A stretch of DNA of 64,000 bases. Source: Streptomyces albireticuli (GTDB lineage Bacteria > Actinomycetota > Actinomycetes > Streptomycetales > Streptomycetaceae). The stretch covers positions 1 through 64,000 of the forward strand of contig NZ_JAJQQS010000011.1 in the NCBI RefSeq assembly GCF_021228125.1, read 5' to 3'. Made by a program: the position numbers and the translations under genes. Below are positions 8,070 through 16,383 of the stretch, piece after piece; within the stretch, counting starts at the first letter, position 1, and the number at the start of each line of letters is the position of its first letter. The notes under the pieces are model-generated. The model was not told the origin of the DNA and made no database searches. It worked only from the letters and a program-made list of their open reading frames with translations.

Positions 8070-8848
8070 CGGCCGCCGCGCCGACGGTCCGTACGGAGAT
8101 CGCCGAGGACGGCGTCGCCCTCGTCACCCTCGACCGGCCCGAGCGCCACAACGCGATCGACCTGGCCACGGCCGCCCGGCTGGCCGACGTGTGGCGGGGT
8201 TTCCGCTACGACACGGCCGTGCGGGCCGTCGTCCTCACCGGCGCCGGGGACCGGGCGTTCTGCACCGGCATCGACCGCTCCGCCGACGTCCCCCAGCCGC
8301 CGTCCCCGTACTCGGTCGACGACCCCCTCCTGACCATCGGCCCCAAAGCCGCCGACCTCTGGAAGCCGGTGGTCGCGGCGGTCGGCGGGATGGCGTGCGG
8401 CGGGGCGTTCTACCTCCTGGGCGAGTCGGAGTTCGTCGTGGCCTCCGAGAACGCCTCCTTCTTCGACCCGCACACCTCGTACGGCATGGTCAGCGCGTAC
8501 GAGGCGGTCCACCTGGCCCAGCGCATGCCCTACGGCGAGGCCGCCCGCCTGGCCCTGATGGGCACGGCCGAGCGCCTCTCCGCCCGGCGCGCCTACGAGA
8601 CCGGCCTGGTCTCCGAGCTCACCCCGCCCGGCGAGGCCGTCCCGGCCGCCCTCCGCGCGGCCGCGATCCTCGCGTCCTTCCCCACCGAAGCGGTCCAGGG
8701 CACCGTCCGCGCCCTCTGGGCCGCCAAGGAAGCCACCCGGGACCGCGCCCTCGCCCTGGCCCCGCACCTGGTCTCCCTGGGCAACCGGTCCCCGGAGCGG
8801 CAGGCGGAACTCTTCACCACCCGGAGCCGCGCCTACCGGATGCGTTGA
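8066..8848 (+). CDS. enoyl-CoA hydratase/isomerase (crotonase) family protein
   Basis: This 260-residue crotonase starts inside the stop of the DUF35 gene (ATGA). Visible signatures are VALVTLDRPERHNAID, the oxyanion-hole part GAGDRAFCTGIDRS and GGMACGGAFYLLGESEFVVAS. The usual second catalytic glutamate region reads FFDPHTSYGMVSAYEA, so the reaction may not be simple hydration; hydrolase or isomerase activity on a cyclic acyl-CoA is possible. It is the last gene of the ltp2-DUF35-crotonase operon and converges on afsK across a perfect hairpin. Confidence 0.8.
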   Translation: MTAAAPTVRTEIAEDGVALVTLDRPERHNAIDLATAARLADVWRGFRYDTAVRAVVLTGAGDRAFCTGIDRSADVPQPPSPYSVDDPLLTIGPKAADLWKPVVAAVGGMACGGAFYLLGESEFVVASENASFFDPHTSYGMVSAYEAVHLAQRMPYGEAARLALMGTAERLSARRAYETGLVSELTPPGEAVPAALRAAAILASFPTEAVQGTVRALWAAKEATRDRALALAPHLVSLGNRSPERQAELFTTRSRAYRMR

Positions 8849-8882
8849 GGCACGCCGAGGCACGCCGAGGCGCACAGAACGG

Positions 8883-8913
8883 GATCCGTGGCGCGCCGGC
8901 CGCGCCACGGATC
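8883..8913. terminator. bidirectional terminator between crotonase and afsK
   Basis: GATCCGTGGCGCG-CCGGC-CGCGCCACGGATC: a perfect 13-bp stem between convergent genes, touching the afsK stop codon. Confidence 0.85.
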
Positions 8914-11443
8914 AGCGGCGCTGTGTGAGGCCCGTGCCCTTGGCCGCATCCAGGGCGTAGACGCAGCGGTCCTTGCTGCACGCGTAGACCACGCCGCCCG
9001 TCGCCACGGGCGAGCCCGTGATCTCGCCGCCGGTGGCCAGCTTCCAGCGGAGCTGGCCGCCCGCCGCGTCGACCGTGTAGAGGCAGTGGTCGGCGGAGCC
9101 GAAGTGGACCCGGCCGTCCGCGACGACGGGGGCGCCCACGACATCGCCGCCGGCCGCGAAGCGCCACTTCGGGGTGCCCGTGACCGCGTCCAGGGTGTAG
9201 AGCGCGCCGCCGCTGCCCAGGTGCACCGCACCGGCCGCGACCAGCACCGGCTCGGTCGACTGCCGGGGCTCCGTCGCGATGCGCCAGCGGTCGCGGCCGG
9301 TCGCCGCGTCCAGGGCGTAGACCGTGCCCAGGTAGTCGGCCACGTAGACGCCGCCGCCCGTCACGGCGGGGCCCGGCGCGAACGCCGGCGGGCTCAGGAA
9401 GACCGCCGGGGCCTCGAACCGCCAGCGGACGTCGCCGCGCGCCACGTCGATGGCGAGGACGCGGGTGCCCGCCACGACGTAGACGGCGCCGTCCGGAGCG
9501 GGCAGCAGCCGCACCGGCACTCCGCCGCACGCCGCCGTGTCACCCACGGGGTACGACCAGCGCTCGGCGCCCGTACGGGCCTCCAGGGCGCGCAGCCGGG
9601 CGTCGGCCCACACATAGACCGTGCCGTCCTGGAGGAACGGGCCGCAGTCGGGCGTCTCGAAGTCGGTCTGGAGGCCGCCCATCTCCCACAGCAGCTCGCC
9701 GTTGGCCGCCTCCCACGCCTGGACGCCGCCGCCGCGCGTACCCGTGACGACCGTGCCGCGGTCGGCGCGGAGGGAGTAGACCCAGCCGTCGGTGGCCAGC
9801 CGCCAGCGCTCGGCGCCGTCGGACGCGTCCAGGGCGTAGAGCGTCGGGCCGTCCGAGGCGTGGATGCGGCCGTCAGCCACGGCCATCGCCCAGGCGACGT
9901 CCCGCGTCTTGAACTGCCGCCGCCCGCTGGCGACATCGAGGGCGTGGACCTCGAAGGAGGTGACGTACAGCAGATCACCGGCGACGGTCGGCGTGCCCCA
10001 GACGTCGTTGGACATCCGGAACCGCCAGGGGCGCCAACGGCCGGGCTCGCCCTGGGTGTTGCCGCTGTCCCCCTGCGGGGCGGGCGCCTGGACCGGCACG
10101 GACGGGGCGGCCGGGGCCGTGGCCGGGAGGCCGGCGGGGGGCCGCACCCAGCCGGTGGCCGGCCCGGTGTCGGCGCGGGCCTGGGACTCCCGGCCGTCGG
10201 CGACGCGCGGACCGGGGCCGATGGGCACCTGTGAGCCGGCCAGCCGTACGGAGCCGTCGTGCGCGGGCACGGGCGCGGCGGCGTGCCGGCCCTGCCCGCC
10301 GGCGGCCTGACCGGTGCCGTGCCCGGCGGCGGGCGGCGCGCCCAGGCCGCCGCGCGGGTCGCGGACGGCGGCCACGCCGGAGCGGCCGGTGCCGCCGTCG
10401 CCCCACGCGGGGCCGCTGCGGACGTCGGCGGCGGGCGGCTCGTACGCGGGGGCGCGGGGCGGGGTCGGGGGCTGCGCGGGGCGGGGCGGGGCCACGGCCC
10501 GCGCCCGGCCGCCGCGGGCACCGGCGCCGGCCGCGGCGGGCCGCTGCCCGGCCCGGCGCTGCTCGATGAGGGTGGTGGCGTTGTCCGGCAGCCAGGCGGA
10601 GGCCGTGCCGCTGTCGTCGCCCCCGCCGGAGGCGAAGAGATGGGGTGCCAGCTCAGCCTGGAGGTCGGCGGGGGACGGCCGGAGCTCCGCCGCCGTCTGC
10701 ATGCAGGAGTCGATCAGCGGCCGCAGCTCGTCCGGCAGCCCGCTGAGGTCGGGGCCTTCCCTGAGCAGCATGAAGACGGTCTCCACGGGGTTCGCCCCGT
10801 GGAAGGGGGCGTGGCCGGTCGCGGCGAAGACCAGGGTGGAGCCGAGCGAGAAGATGTCGCTGGCGCCCGTGACGCTGCGGGAGTCGCGCGCCTGCTCGGG
10901 CGACATGTAGGCCGGGGTGCCGACGGCGACGTTCGTCATCGTCAGCCGGGTGTTGGAGACGCCCGAGGCGATGCCGAAGTCGATGACGCGGGGGCCGTCC
11001 TCGACGACCAGCACGTTGGACGGCTTGAGGTCGCGGTGCACGAGGCCCGCGCCGTGGATGGACTGGAGGGCCTCGGCGACGCCGGCGGCCAGCCAGCGCA
11101 CGGCCTGGGCCGGGAGGGGCCCGCACTCGTTGACGATCTCCTCGAGCGAGGGTGCGGGGACGTACGCGGTGGCCAGCCAGGGCACGGCCGCGCGCGGGTC
11201 GGCGTCGACGACGGCGGCGGTGTAGAAGCCGCTGACCGCCCGGGCCGCCTCCACCTCACGGGTGAAGCGGACCCGGAAGAGCTGGTCCTCCGCCAGCTCC
11301 GTGCGCACCGTCTTGATCGCGACCCGTCGGCCGGATGCCGAGCGGGCGAGATAGACCAGCCCCATGCCGCCGGCGCCGAGTCGGCCGAGCACCTCGAACG
11401 GGCCGATCCGTCTCGGGTCGTGCTGCGTAAGCTGCTCCACCAC
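8912..11443 (-). CDS. afsK: AfsK-type Ser/Thr protein kinase with C-terminal PQQ propeller
   Basis: This 843-residue protein has an N-terminal kinase: GRLGAGGMGLVYLA, VAIK, catalytic HRDLKPSN, DFGIA and GTPAYMSPEQ. A Pro/Gly/Ala-rich linker of ~170 residues follows. The C-terminal ~330 residues are PQQ-type beta-propeller repeats (LYALDASDGAERWRL, VYALDAATGRDRWRI, LYTLDAVTGTPKWRF, VYALDAAKG). There is no membrane helix. AfsK has exactly this layout; it autophosphorylates and phosphorylates AfsR, a partial copy of which opens this window. The start is GTG 11443, after GGGAGG about 12 bases upstream; the next codon is also GTG. The separation from afsR by a catabolic operon is unusual. Confidence 0.8.
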   Translation of the reverse strand: MVEQLTQHDPRRIGPFEVLGRLGAGGMGLVYLARSASGRRVAIKTVRTELAEDQLFRVRFTREVEAARAVSGFYTAAVVDADPRAAVPWLATAYVPAPSLEEIVNECGPLPAQAVRWLAAGVAEALQSIHGAGLVHRDLKPSNVLVVEDGPRVIDFGIASGVSNTRLTMTNVAVGTPAYMSPEQARDSRSVTGASDIFSLGSTLVFAATGHAPFHGANPVETVFMLLREGPDLSGLPDELRPLIDSCMQTAAELRPSPADLQAELAPHLFASGGGDDSGTASAWLPDNATTLIEQRRAGQRPAAAGAGARGGRARAVAPPRPAQPPTPPRAPAYEPPAADVRSGPAWGDGGTGRSGVAAVRDPRGGLGAPPAAGHGTGQAAGGQGRHAAAPVPAHDGSVRLAGSQVPIGPGPRVADGRESQARADTGPATGWVRPPAGLPATAPAAPSVPVQAPAPQGDSGNTQGEPGRWRPWRFRMSNDVWGTPTVAGDLLYVTSFEVHALDVASGRRQFKTRDVAWAMAVADGRIHASDGPTLYALDASDGAERWRLATDGWVYSLRADRGTVVTGTRGGGVQAWEAANGELLWEMGGLQTDFETPDCGPFLQDGTVYVWADARLRALEARTGAERWSYPVGDTAACGGVPVRLLPAPDGAVYVVAGTRVLAIDVARGDVRWRFEAPAVFLSPPAFAPGPAVTGGGVYVADYLGTVYALDAATGRDRWRIATEPRQSTEPVLVAAGAVHLGSGGALYTLDAVTGTPKWRFAAGGDVVGAPVVADGRVHFGSADHCLYTVDAAGGQLRWKLATGGEITGSPVATGGVVYACSKDRCVYALDAAKGTGLTQRR

Positions 11444-11944
11444 TGGCCTGCCACCTCCCCGTGGGGGCTTGAAGGGATTCAGCCCCGTGCAGCGTCTCAC
11501 CGCGAATTATCTCCGGGGTACGCATGCTGATTCTTCCTGGCGAAGGCCGCGGTTGCGAACCCGGGTCGTGCTTCGCCGTGTCTCCACCACATGCGGAACG
11601 TCCTGTCCCGCGTCTGTGCTCCCGCCTCCGGCCCGCCTCCCGATCCGTGACTCTCCGTTACCATCAGGGGGTATCGCCCTGACTCGCGCACGCTGTTCCG
11701 ACTGCCACGTTATCGGGGTATCGAGCCTTTCGCCCGGGCCTGTGGATAACCGTGGGGAGTCCGCCCGACGGGCGTTGTCCACAGCCTGTTGATAAGACGA
11801 TTCACCGGTACGGGCCAATCCACCCCGATCTTCCGGCGGACCTCGATATGCCGCCTGAGCTGGCCTTTCACCCCTCCCCACCCCCCTGCCCCCATTTGCA
11901 TGCGGCCGAATCGCGCTCCGATCACCCCTCGGTAAGCTGACGGC
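11444..11944. other. non-coding gap upstream of afsK and the TetR gene, with two DnaA-box-like 9-mers
   Basis: This 500-bp divergent region contains TGTGGATAA at 11741-11749 (reverse complement TTATCCACA) and TTGTCCACA at 11775-11783. Both match strong DnaA-box forms, in opposite orientation 34 bp apart. No gene could be supported. Promoters for afsK and the TetR gene must lie here. Confidence 0.5.
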
Positions 11945-11951
11945 ATGACAG
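11937..11951. promoter_or_regulatory. imperfect CTGAC-N5-GTCAG operator over the TetR start
   Basis: CTGACGGCATGACAG matches 9 of 10 arm positions of the cluster operator and overlaps the TetR ATG at 11945. This hints at autoregulation, but a single imperfect match could be chance. Confidence 0.35.
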
Positions 11952-12592
11952 GACAAGTACGCACCGTCGACGGCCGCGTGGCCGGCCGACGCGGCCAGGC
12001 GACGCGGCAGAAGCTGCTCGACTGCCTCAGCGAAATGCTCAGCTCCTCGCCCTACCGCGATGTGAAGGTCATCGACGTCGCCCGCAAGGCCGGCACCTCC
12101 CCCGCCACCTTCTACCAGTACTTCCCCGACGTCGAGGGCGCGGTGCTGGAGATCGCCGAGGAAATGGCGAAGGAAGGCGCAAGCCTGACCGATCTCGTCG
12201 CCGGACGTTCCTGGGTCGGCAAGTCCGGCTGGCAGGCCGCCGAGGAGCTGGTCGACGGCTTCCTCGGGTTCTGGCGGAAGCACGACGCCATCCTGCGCGT
12301 CGTGGACCTCGGGGCGGCCGAGGGCGACAAGCGGTTCTACAAGATCCGCATGAAGATCCTCAACGCCGTCACCAGCTCCCTCACCGACTCCGTCAAGGAG
12401 CTCCAGAGCAAGGGCAAGGTGGACAAGGACGTCAACCCCGCGGCCGTCGCCGGCTCGCTCGTCGCGATGCTCGCGGCGGTCGCCTCGCACCAGAAGGGCT
12501 TCCAGAGCTGGGGGGTCAAGCAGGCCGAACTGAAGCCGAACCTCGCGCTCCTCGTCCACCTCGGCATCACCGGCAAGAAGCCCACGAGGTAG
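11945..12592 (+). CDS. TetR-family transcriptional regulator
   Basis: This 215-residue protein has an N-terminal helix-turn-helix (VIDVARKAGTSPATFYQYFPDVEGAVLEIAEEM) and a helical ligand-binding domain of unassigned class. TetR proteins of this type are usually repressors released by a small ligand, often an acyl-CoA in catabolic clusters. It is the only TetR gene in the window and so the best local candidate for the CTGAC-N5-GTCAG sites. A TetR gene next to afsK is also conserved in other streptomycetes (from memory), so it may have an unrelated role. No clear RBS precedes the ATG; a leaderless transcript is possible. Confidence 0.85.
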   Translation: MTGQVRTVDGRVAGRRGQATRQKLLDCLSEMLSSSPYRDVKVIDVARKAGTSPATFYQYFPDVEGAVLEIAEEMAKEGASLTDLVAGRSWVGKSGWQAAEELVDGFLGFWRKHDAILRVVDLGAAEGDKRFYKIRMKILNAVTSSLTDSVKELQSKGKVDKDVNPAAVAGSLVAMLAAVASHQKGFQSWGVKQAELKPNLALLVHLGITGKKPTR

Positions 12593-12624
12593 CGCGTCAG
12601 CGCCTCGCACGTCCTGTCATCGCA

Positions 12625-12664
12625 GCGGCGGGCCGCACCGGCTCGGGCCGGAGCGGCCCGCCGC
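12625..12664. terminator. bidirectional terminator
   Basis: GCGGCGGGCCGC and GCGGCCCGCCGC form a perfect 12-bp stem with a 16-base loop between the convergent TetR and deazaflavin-protein genes. Confidence 0.8.
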
Positions 12665-12691
12665 AGTGACATCCACGCCCGTCGACCGGGC

Positions 12692-13231
12692 TCAGTGACC
12701 GGGCACCTGACCTGAAGCCCCCGCCGCCCCTGTGACCCCCGGATCCACCGGATCCCTCGGCACCAGCCTGAAGAGCCTGATCTCCCTCTCCACCCGCGCC
12801 TGGTAGCGCGCGTACGGAGGCCAGAACCTCACCACCGCCGCCCAGGCGGCGTCCCTCTCCGCCCCTCGCAGCAGCTGTGCCCTTACGGGGATGTCCCGCC
12901 CCTTCCAACTGATCTCCGCATCCGGGTGCGCCAGCAGATTCCCCGTCCAGGCGGGGTGCCCCGGCCTGCCGTAGTTGCTGCCCACCACCACCCAGGCGCT
13001 CGCCGGATCGCCCTCCCGCATGCACGCGAGCGGCGTCCGCCGGAGCTGCCCGCTCCGCGCCCCTCTCGCCGTAAGGACAAGACTCGGCAGCAACTGCCCG
13101 CTGAGCAGCCTCCTGCCGCCCGTCAGCCTGTGCACGGCACGGTCGAGTGCCGGTACGAAATGCGGTGCGATCCTCGCGAACGTACGGGTCGAGGACACTC
13201 TTCTCACGATGCGCTCCACGGCGTTCGTCAC
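12692..13231 (-). CDS. Ddn-like F420-dependent nitroreductase-family protein
   Basis: This 179-residue split beta-barrel protein of the deazaflavin-dependent nitroreductase family shows LVLTARGARSGQLRRTPL and VVVGSNYGRPGHPAWTGNLLAHPDAEI, typical F420-binding segments. Members reduce enones or quinone-like substrates with F420H2, which would suit a cyclic ketone intermediate; the substrate is inferred. GTG 13231 overlaps the TGA of the preceding acyl-CoA dehydrogenase (GTGA), so the two are coupled. Confidence 0.8.
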   Translation of the reverse strand: MTNAVERIVRRVSSTRTFARIAPHFVPALDRAVHRLTGGRRLLSGQLLPSLVLTARGARSGQLRRTPLACMREGDPASAWVVVGSNYGRPGHPAWTGNLLAHPDAEISWKGRDIPVRAQLLRGAERDAAWAAVVRFWPPYARYQARVEREIRLFRLVPRDPVDPGVTGAAGASGQVPGH

Positions 13232-14460
13232 AGGGCCACCGCTTCCCTGGCCGTCCGGCCGGCAAACAGACCGGCCTCGTCCGCCGCCCGGGCCCGGAGC
13301 CGGTGGACAGGACCGAACAACAGCTCGTCCGACACTGCCCGTTTGAAGTACAGCTGCACCTCGTGCTCCCACGTCACCCCGATGCCACCGTGCAGTTGCA
13401 CCGCCTCCCCCGCGACGTCGCGCAGCGTCTCCAGGGCCTGCGCGAGCGCGAGCCCGCCGGCCGCGCCGTCGTCCGTGGCGTCCCCGCCGACGGCCCATGC
13501 CGCGTAGTACGCGGCCGAACGCGCCGCCTGCACCGCCACGTACAGATCGGCCAGCCGGTGCTTGACCGCCTGGAAGGACCCGATCGGCCTGCCGAACTGC
13601 ACCCGGGAGCGCGCGTGGCCGACCGTCCGCTCCAGGACCCGGTCCGCCGCGCCGACCGCCTCCGCGGCGAGCACGGCGGCCACGGACCGTCCCAGCCGCG
13701 CCAGCTCGCCCGGCACATCGGCCCCCGCGTCACCCAGGAGGGCGGCCTCCGCGTCCCGCAGCTCGACGCGAGCCTGCGGGCGCGTCTCGTCCAGGGCCGT
13801 CAGCCGGACGCGGGTCACACCGCGCGCGGCGGCGGGACGCAGGACGAACAGCAGCGTCCGCCCCCGTACGTAGCCCCCGGTGCGGGCCGCCACCAGCAGC
13901 AGGTCGGCGCTGTGCCCGCCGAGCACCTGCGACGCCTCCCCGTAGAGCCACCAGCCGGAGCCGTCCGGGGTCCGCCCGTCCGGGCCGGGCCGGGCCTGCA
14001 CCCCGCCGGCGCGGCCGCCACCGGCCCAGTCGCCGTCGTTGGGCGCCGTCAGCCCGAGCGCGGTCGGCAGCGCCCCGCCCGGCACCGCGAGGGCGCCCGT
14101 CAGCTCACCGGAGGAGATCCCCGGCAGCAGTTCCTCGCGCTGCTCCGGCGTGCCCAGCGCGGCGATCAGGGGCGCCACCAGCCCGGCGGTGCCCAGCAGC
14201 GGGGACGGCAGCAGCACCCGGCCGGTCTCCTCGCAGGCCAGCGCCAGCTCCGTGGGGCCGCGACCGGCGCCGCCGTAGCGGTCCGCCACGGCCAGTCCCG
14301 CCAGCCCGACCCGGCCGGCGAGCAGGCGCCACAGCTCCTCGTCGTATCCGGGCTCCGTACGGACCGCGGCTCTGACCTGGCCCGGGCCGCAGCGATCGCG
14401 CAGCACGTCGCGCAGGGTGCGCCGGATACTCTCCTGCTCCTCGCTCAGCGCCGCGTCCAC
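13228..14460 (-). CDS. acyl-CoA dehydrogenase (FadE, beta/FadE28-like type)
   Basis: This 410-residue dehydrogenase carries SRVQFGRPIGSFQAVKH and the C-terminal QLHGGIGVTWEHE motif for FAD contact. That is the signature of the smaller, FadE28-like subunits of heteromeric steroid acyl-CoA dehydrogenases. Its middle (residues ~140-200) is Gly/Pro-rich and degenerate compared with homomeric enzymes. GTG 14460 is chosen as start because GGGAGG lies just upstream. The in-frame ATG 14490 lies inside a CTGAC-N5-GTCAG-type operator and has no RBS. The likely alpha partner is another dehydrogenase of the cluster, for example 26905-28062. Confidence 0.8.
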   Translation of the reverse strand: MDAALSEEQESIRRTLRDVLRDRCGPGQVRAAVRTEPGYDEELWRLLAGRVGLAGLAVADRYGGAGRGPTELALACEETGRVLLPSPLLGTAGLVAPLIAALGTPEQREELLPGISSGELTGALAVPGGALPTALGLTAPNDGDWAGGGRAGGVQARPGPDGRTPDGSGWWLYGEASQVLGGHSADLLLVAARTGGYVRGRTLLFVLRPAAARGVTRVRLTALDETRPQARVELRDAEAALLGDAGADVPGELARLGRSVAAVLAAEAVGAADRVLERTVGHARSRVQFGRPIGSFQAVKHRLADLYVAVQAARSAAYYAAWAVGGDATDDGAAGGLALAQALETLRDVAGEAVQLHGGIGVTWEHEVQLYFKRAVSDELLFGPVHRLRARAADEAGLFAGRTAREAVAL

Positions 14461-14475
14461 AACAGACCTCCCATA

Positions 14476-14490
14476 CTGACGGGTCGTCAT
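14476..14490. promoter_or_regulatory. cluster operator upstream of fadE (13228-14460)
   Basis: CTGACGGGTCGTCAT matches 9 of 10 arm positions. It sits 16 bp upstream of the GTG start chosen for the dehydrogenase. Confidence 0.65.
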
Positions 14491-14525
14491 ATTAAGTTCG
14501 CCGACGCCGCTTTCCCAGCCCCTAA

Positions 14526-14540
14526 CTGATGTACCGTCAG
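14526..14540. promoter_or_regulatory. cluster operator abutting the second Ltp gene
   Basis: CTGATGTACCGTCAG, followed by ATT, matches 9 of 10 arm positions. Its last base is only 4 bases before the ATG at 14545, leaving no room for a Shine-Dalgarno site. Confidence 0.7.
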
Positions 14541-14544
14541 ATTT

Positions 14545-15717
14545 ATGAGCCCTGGCACGCGCAAGGTGGCCGTCGTCGGCGTCTCCCTCTCGGACTGCGG
14601 GCGGGTCGACCACGCCACCTCGTTCGCCCTGCACGCACAGGCCGCCCGGCGCGCCCTCGCCGATTCCGGCCTCGACCGGGGCCTCGTCGACGGCCTCGCC
14701 TCCGCCGGGACCGGCACCCTCGCCCCCCTCGAGATCGCCGACTACCTGGGCCTCAGGCCCACCTGGGTCGACTCCACCACGGTCGGCGGCTCCACCTGGG
14801 AGGTCATGGCGGCCCACGCGGCCGACGCCATCGCCGCGCGCCACGCGAACGCCGTCCTCCTCGTTTACGGCTCTACCGCCCGGGCCGACCTCAAAGCGGG
14901 CCGCCGCACCGCCGCCCTCTCCCTGGGACCGCACGGCCCGGCGCAATTCGAGGCTCCTTACGGTCACACCCTCGTCGCCAAGTACGCCATGGCCGCCCGC
15001 CGCCACATGCACCAGTACGGGACCACGCTGGAGCAGCTCGCGGATGTCGCCGTCCAGGCGCGCGCCAACGCCCTGCACAACCCGCACGCCATGTACCGCG
15101 CCCCGATCACGGTCGACGACGTCCTCGGCGGGCCGGTGATCGCCGACCCGTTCACCAAGCTCCACTGCTGCGTACGCTCCGACGGCGGCTGCGCCGTGCT
15201 GCTGGCCGGGGAGGAGTACGTGGCGGACACGGTGAAACCACCCGTATGGGTACTGGGCTCGGGCACCGCCGTCTCGCACACGACGATGTCGGAGTGGGAG
15301 GACTTCACAGTCTCCCCGGCCGCGGTCTCCGGGCCCCGGGCCTTCCGCCGCTCGGGCGTCACCCCCCGGGACATCGAGGTGGCGGAGCTGTACGACGCCT
15401 TCACGTACATGCCACTGGTGGCCCTGGAGGACCTCGGATTCTGCGCGAAGGGCGAGGGAGGCGCGTTCGTGGCCGGGGGCAGGCTCACGATCGGCGGCGA
15501 GCTGCCCGTGAACACGGACGGCGGCGGGCTGTCGGCCTGCCACCCCGGCATGCGGGGCCTCTTCCTGCTGGTCGAGGCCGTGCGGCAGCTGCGGGGCGAG
15601 GCGGAGGAGGGCCGGCAGGTGCGCGGCCGGGACGGAGGAGCGCCACGACTCGCGCTCGCGTCGGGGACGGGCGGCTGGTTCTGCTCCTCGGGGACGCTGA
15701 TCCTGGGGCGCGGCTGA
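14545..15717 (+). CDS. Ltp3/Ltp4-like thiolase-fold (SCP2-type) protein
   Basis: This 390-residue thiolase-fold protein has ARRHMHQYGT, ELYDAFTYMPLVALEDLGFCAKGEGGAF, LPVNTDGGGLSACHPGMRG and CSSGTLILGRG. Unlike the Ltp2-like paralogue it has CHPG, a thiolase-type Cys-His, where the other has the AYVHG tyrosine, so it may be thiolytic or serve another aldol step. No RBS is possible because the operator ends 4 bases before the ATG, so a leaderless mRNA is inferred. Its presumed DUF35 partner is encoded convergently 42 bp downstream. Confidence 0.75.
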   Translation: MSPGTRKVAVVGVSLSDCGRVDHATSFALHAQAARRALADSGLDRGLVDGLASAGTGTLAPLEIADYLGLRPTWVDSTTVGGSTWEVMAAHAADAIAARHANAVLLVYGSTARADLKAGRRTAALSLGPHGPAQFEAPYGHTLVAKYAMAARRHMHQYGTTLEQLADVAVQARANALHNPHAMYRAPITVDDVLGGPVIADPFTKLHCCVRSDGGCAVLLAGEEYVADTVKPPVWVLGSGTAVSHTTMSEWEDFTVSPAAVSGPRAFRRSGVTPRDIEVAELYDAFTYMPLVALEDLGFCAKGEGGAFVAGGRLTIGGELPVNTDGGGLSACHPGMRGLFLLVEAVRQLRGEAEEGRQVRGRDGGAPRLALASGTGGWFCSSGTLILGRG

Positions 15718-15759
15718 GGGCCGGGGCCGGAGGGAAACCACAGCCCCCCGCACCGACGG

Positions 15760-16194
15760 TCACCCCGGGCCGAACACCGGCACGCTCAACGGCGTTTCGG
15801 TCAGCGGCGTTTCGAGCACCGGCCGGAAGCGGACCCGGAGCTCCATCGCGACCCGCAAGGCGCTCTCCGGACAGTCCACGATCTCGGTCATCATGCGCGG
15901 ACCCTCCGCGAGGTCCACGACGGCGGCGACGTAGGGCAGACGTTCACCGAAGGGCGGCAGGTCGTTCATGTGGACGACCGACCAGGTGTAGAGCGTGGCC
16001 CGGCCGCTCGCCTCGGCCCAGACGACGTCCTCGCCCCAGCAGCGCGGGCAGAACTCGCGGGGATAGTGGTGGACCGCGCCGCATCCCTCCTCCCGGCACC
16101 GGCGCAGCAGGAGCCGGCCCCGGGCGGCGGCCTCCCAGTAGGGGCGGGTGAAGTCGTCGACCCCGGGCACGTCGAAACGGGCGGACACGGTCAT
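15760..16194 (-). CDS. DUF35 / OB-fold zinc-ribbon protein
   Basis: This 144-residue protein has the N-terminal PYWEAAARGRLLLRRC, zinc-ribbon cysteines C33, C38, C49 and C52, and an OB-fold with YTWSVVHMNDLPPFGERLPYVAAVVDL. It probably pairs with the Ltp-like protein encoded on the opposite strand just downstream; both promoters carry the same operator, which would allow co-expression despite opposite orientation. It is divergent from the ADP-forming synthetase. Confidence 0.8.
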   Translation of the reverse strand: MTVSARFDVPGVDDFTRPYWEAAARGRLLLRRCREEGCGAVHHYPREFCPRCWGEDVVWAEASGRATLYTWSVVHMNDLPPFGERLPYVAAVVDLAEGPRMMTEIVDCPESALRVAMELRVRFRPVLETPLTETPLSVPVFGPG

Positions 16195-16310
16195 GGCGGC
16201 AGCCTCCCGTCACCGTCGCGGCTCCGACGCCCGTCACGGCCCGGCCCGGCCGCCCGGTGACGGACGGAGAACCATCCGCTTCACGCCATCACCCCGGGTC
16301 CGCACCATTC

Positions 16311-16349
16311 CTGACGTGACGTCAGATCGGTAGCCTGACTATACGTCAG
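16311..16349. promoter_or_regulatory. two perfect cluster operators in tandem
   Basis: CTGACGTGACGTCAG (16311-16325) and CTGACTATACGTCAG (16335-16349) have centres 24 bp apart, in the divergent promoter region of the DUF35 and ADP-forming synthetase genes. This is the strongest operator cluster in the window. Confidence 0.8.
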
Positions 16350-16383
16350 CGTATCGGCCATTGAGCAGGAGTGGACGAGAACG

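Noticed and set aside
11497..11691. 64-residue minus-strand frame upstream of afsK
   Set aside because: No domain, weak start context and located in a promoter region.
11741..11783. Chromosomal or plasmid replication origin
   Set aside because: Only two DnaA boxes and no dnaA/dnaN or repeat cluster.
14490..14490. ATG 14490 as start of the acyl-CoA dehydrogenase
   Set aside because: It falls in the operator and lacks an RBS; GTG 14460 has GGGAGG just upstream.
13228..15753. 841-residue frame extending the acyl-CoA dehydrogenase upstream
   Set aside because: The extension is antisense to the Ltp-like gene and has no domain sense; the homologous part begins at ~14460.
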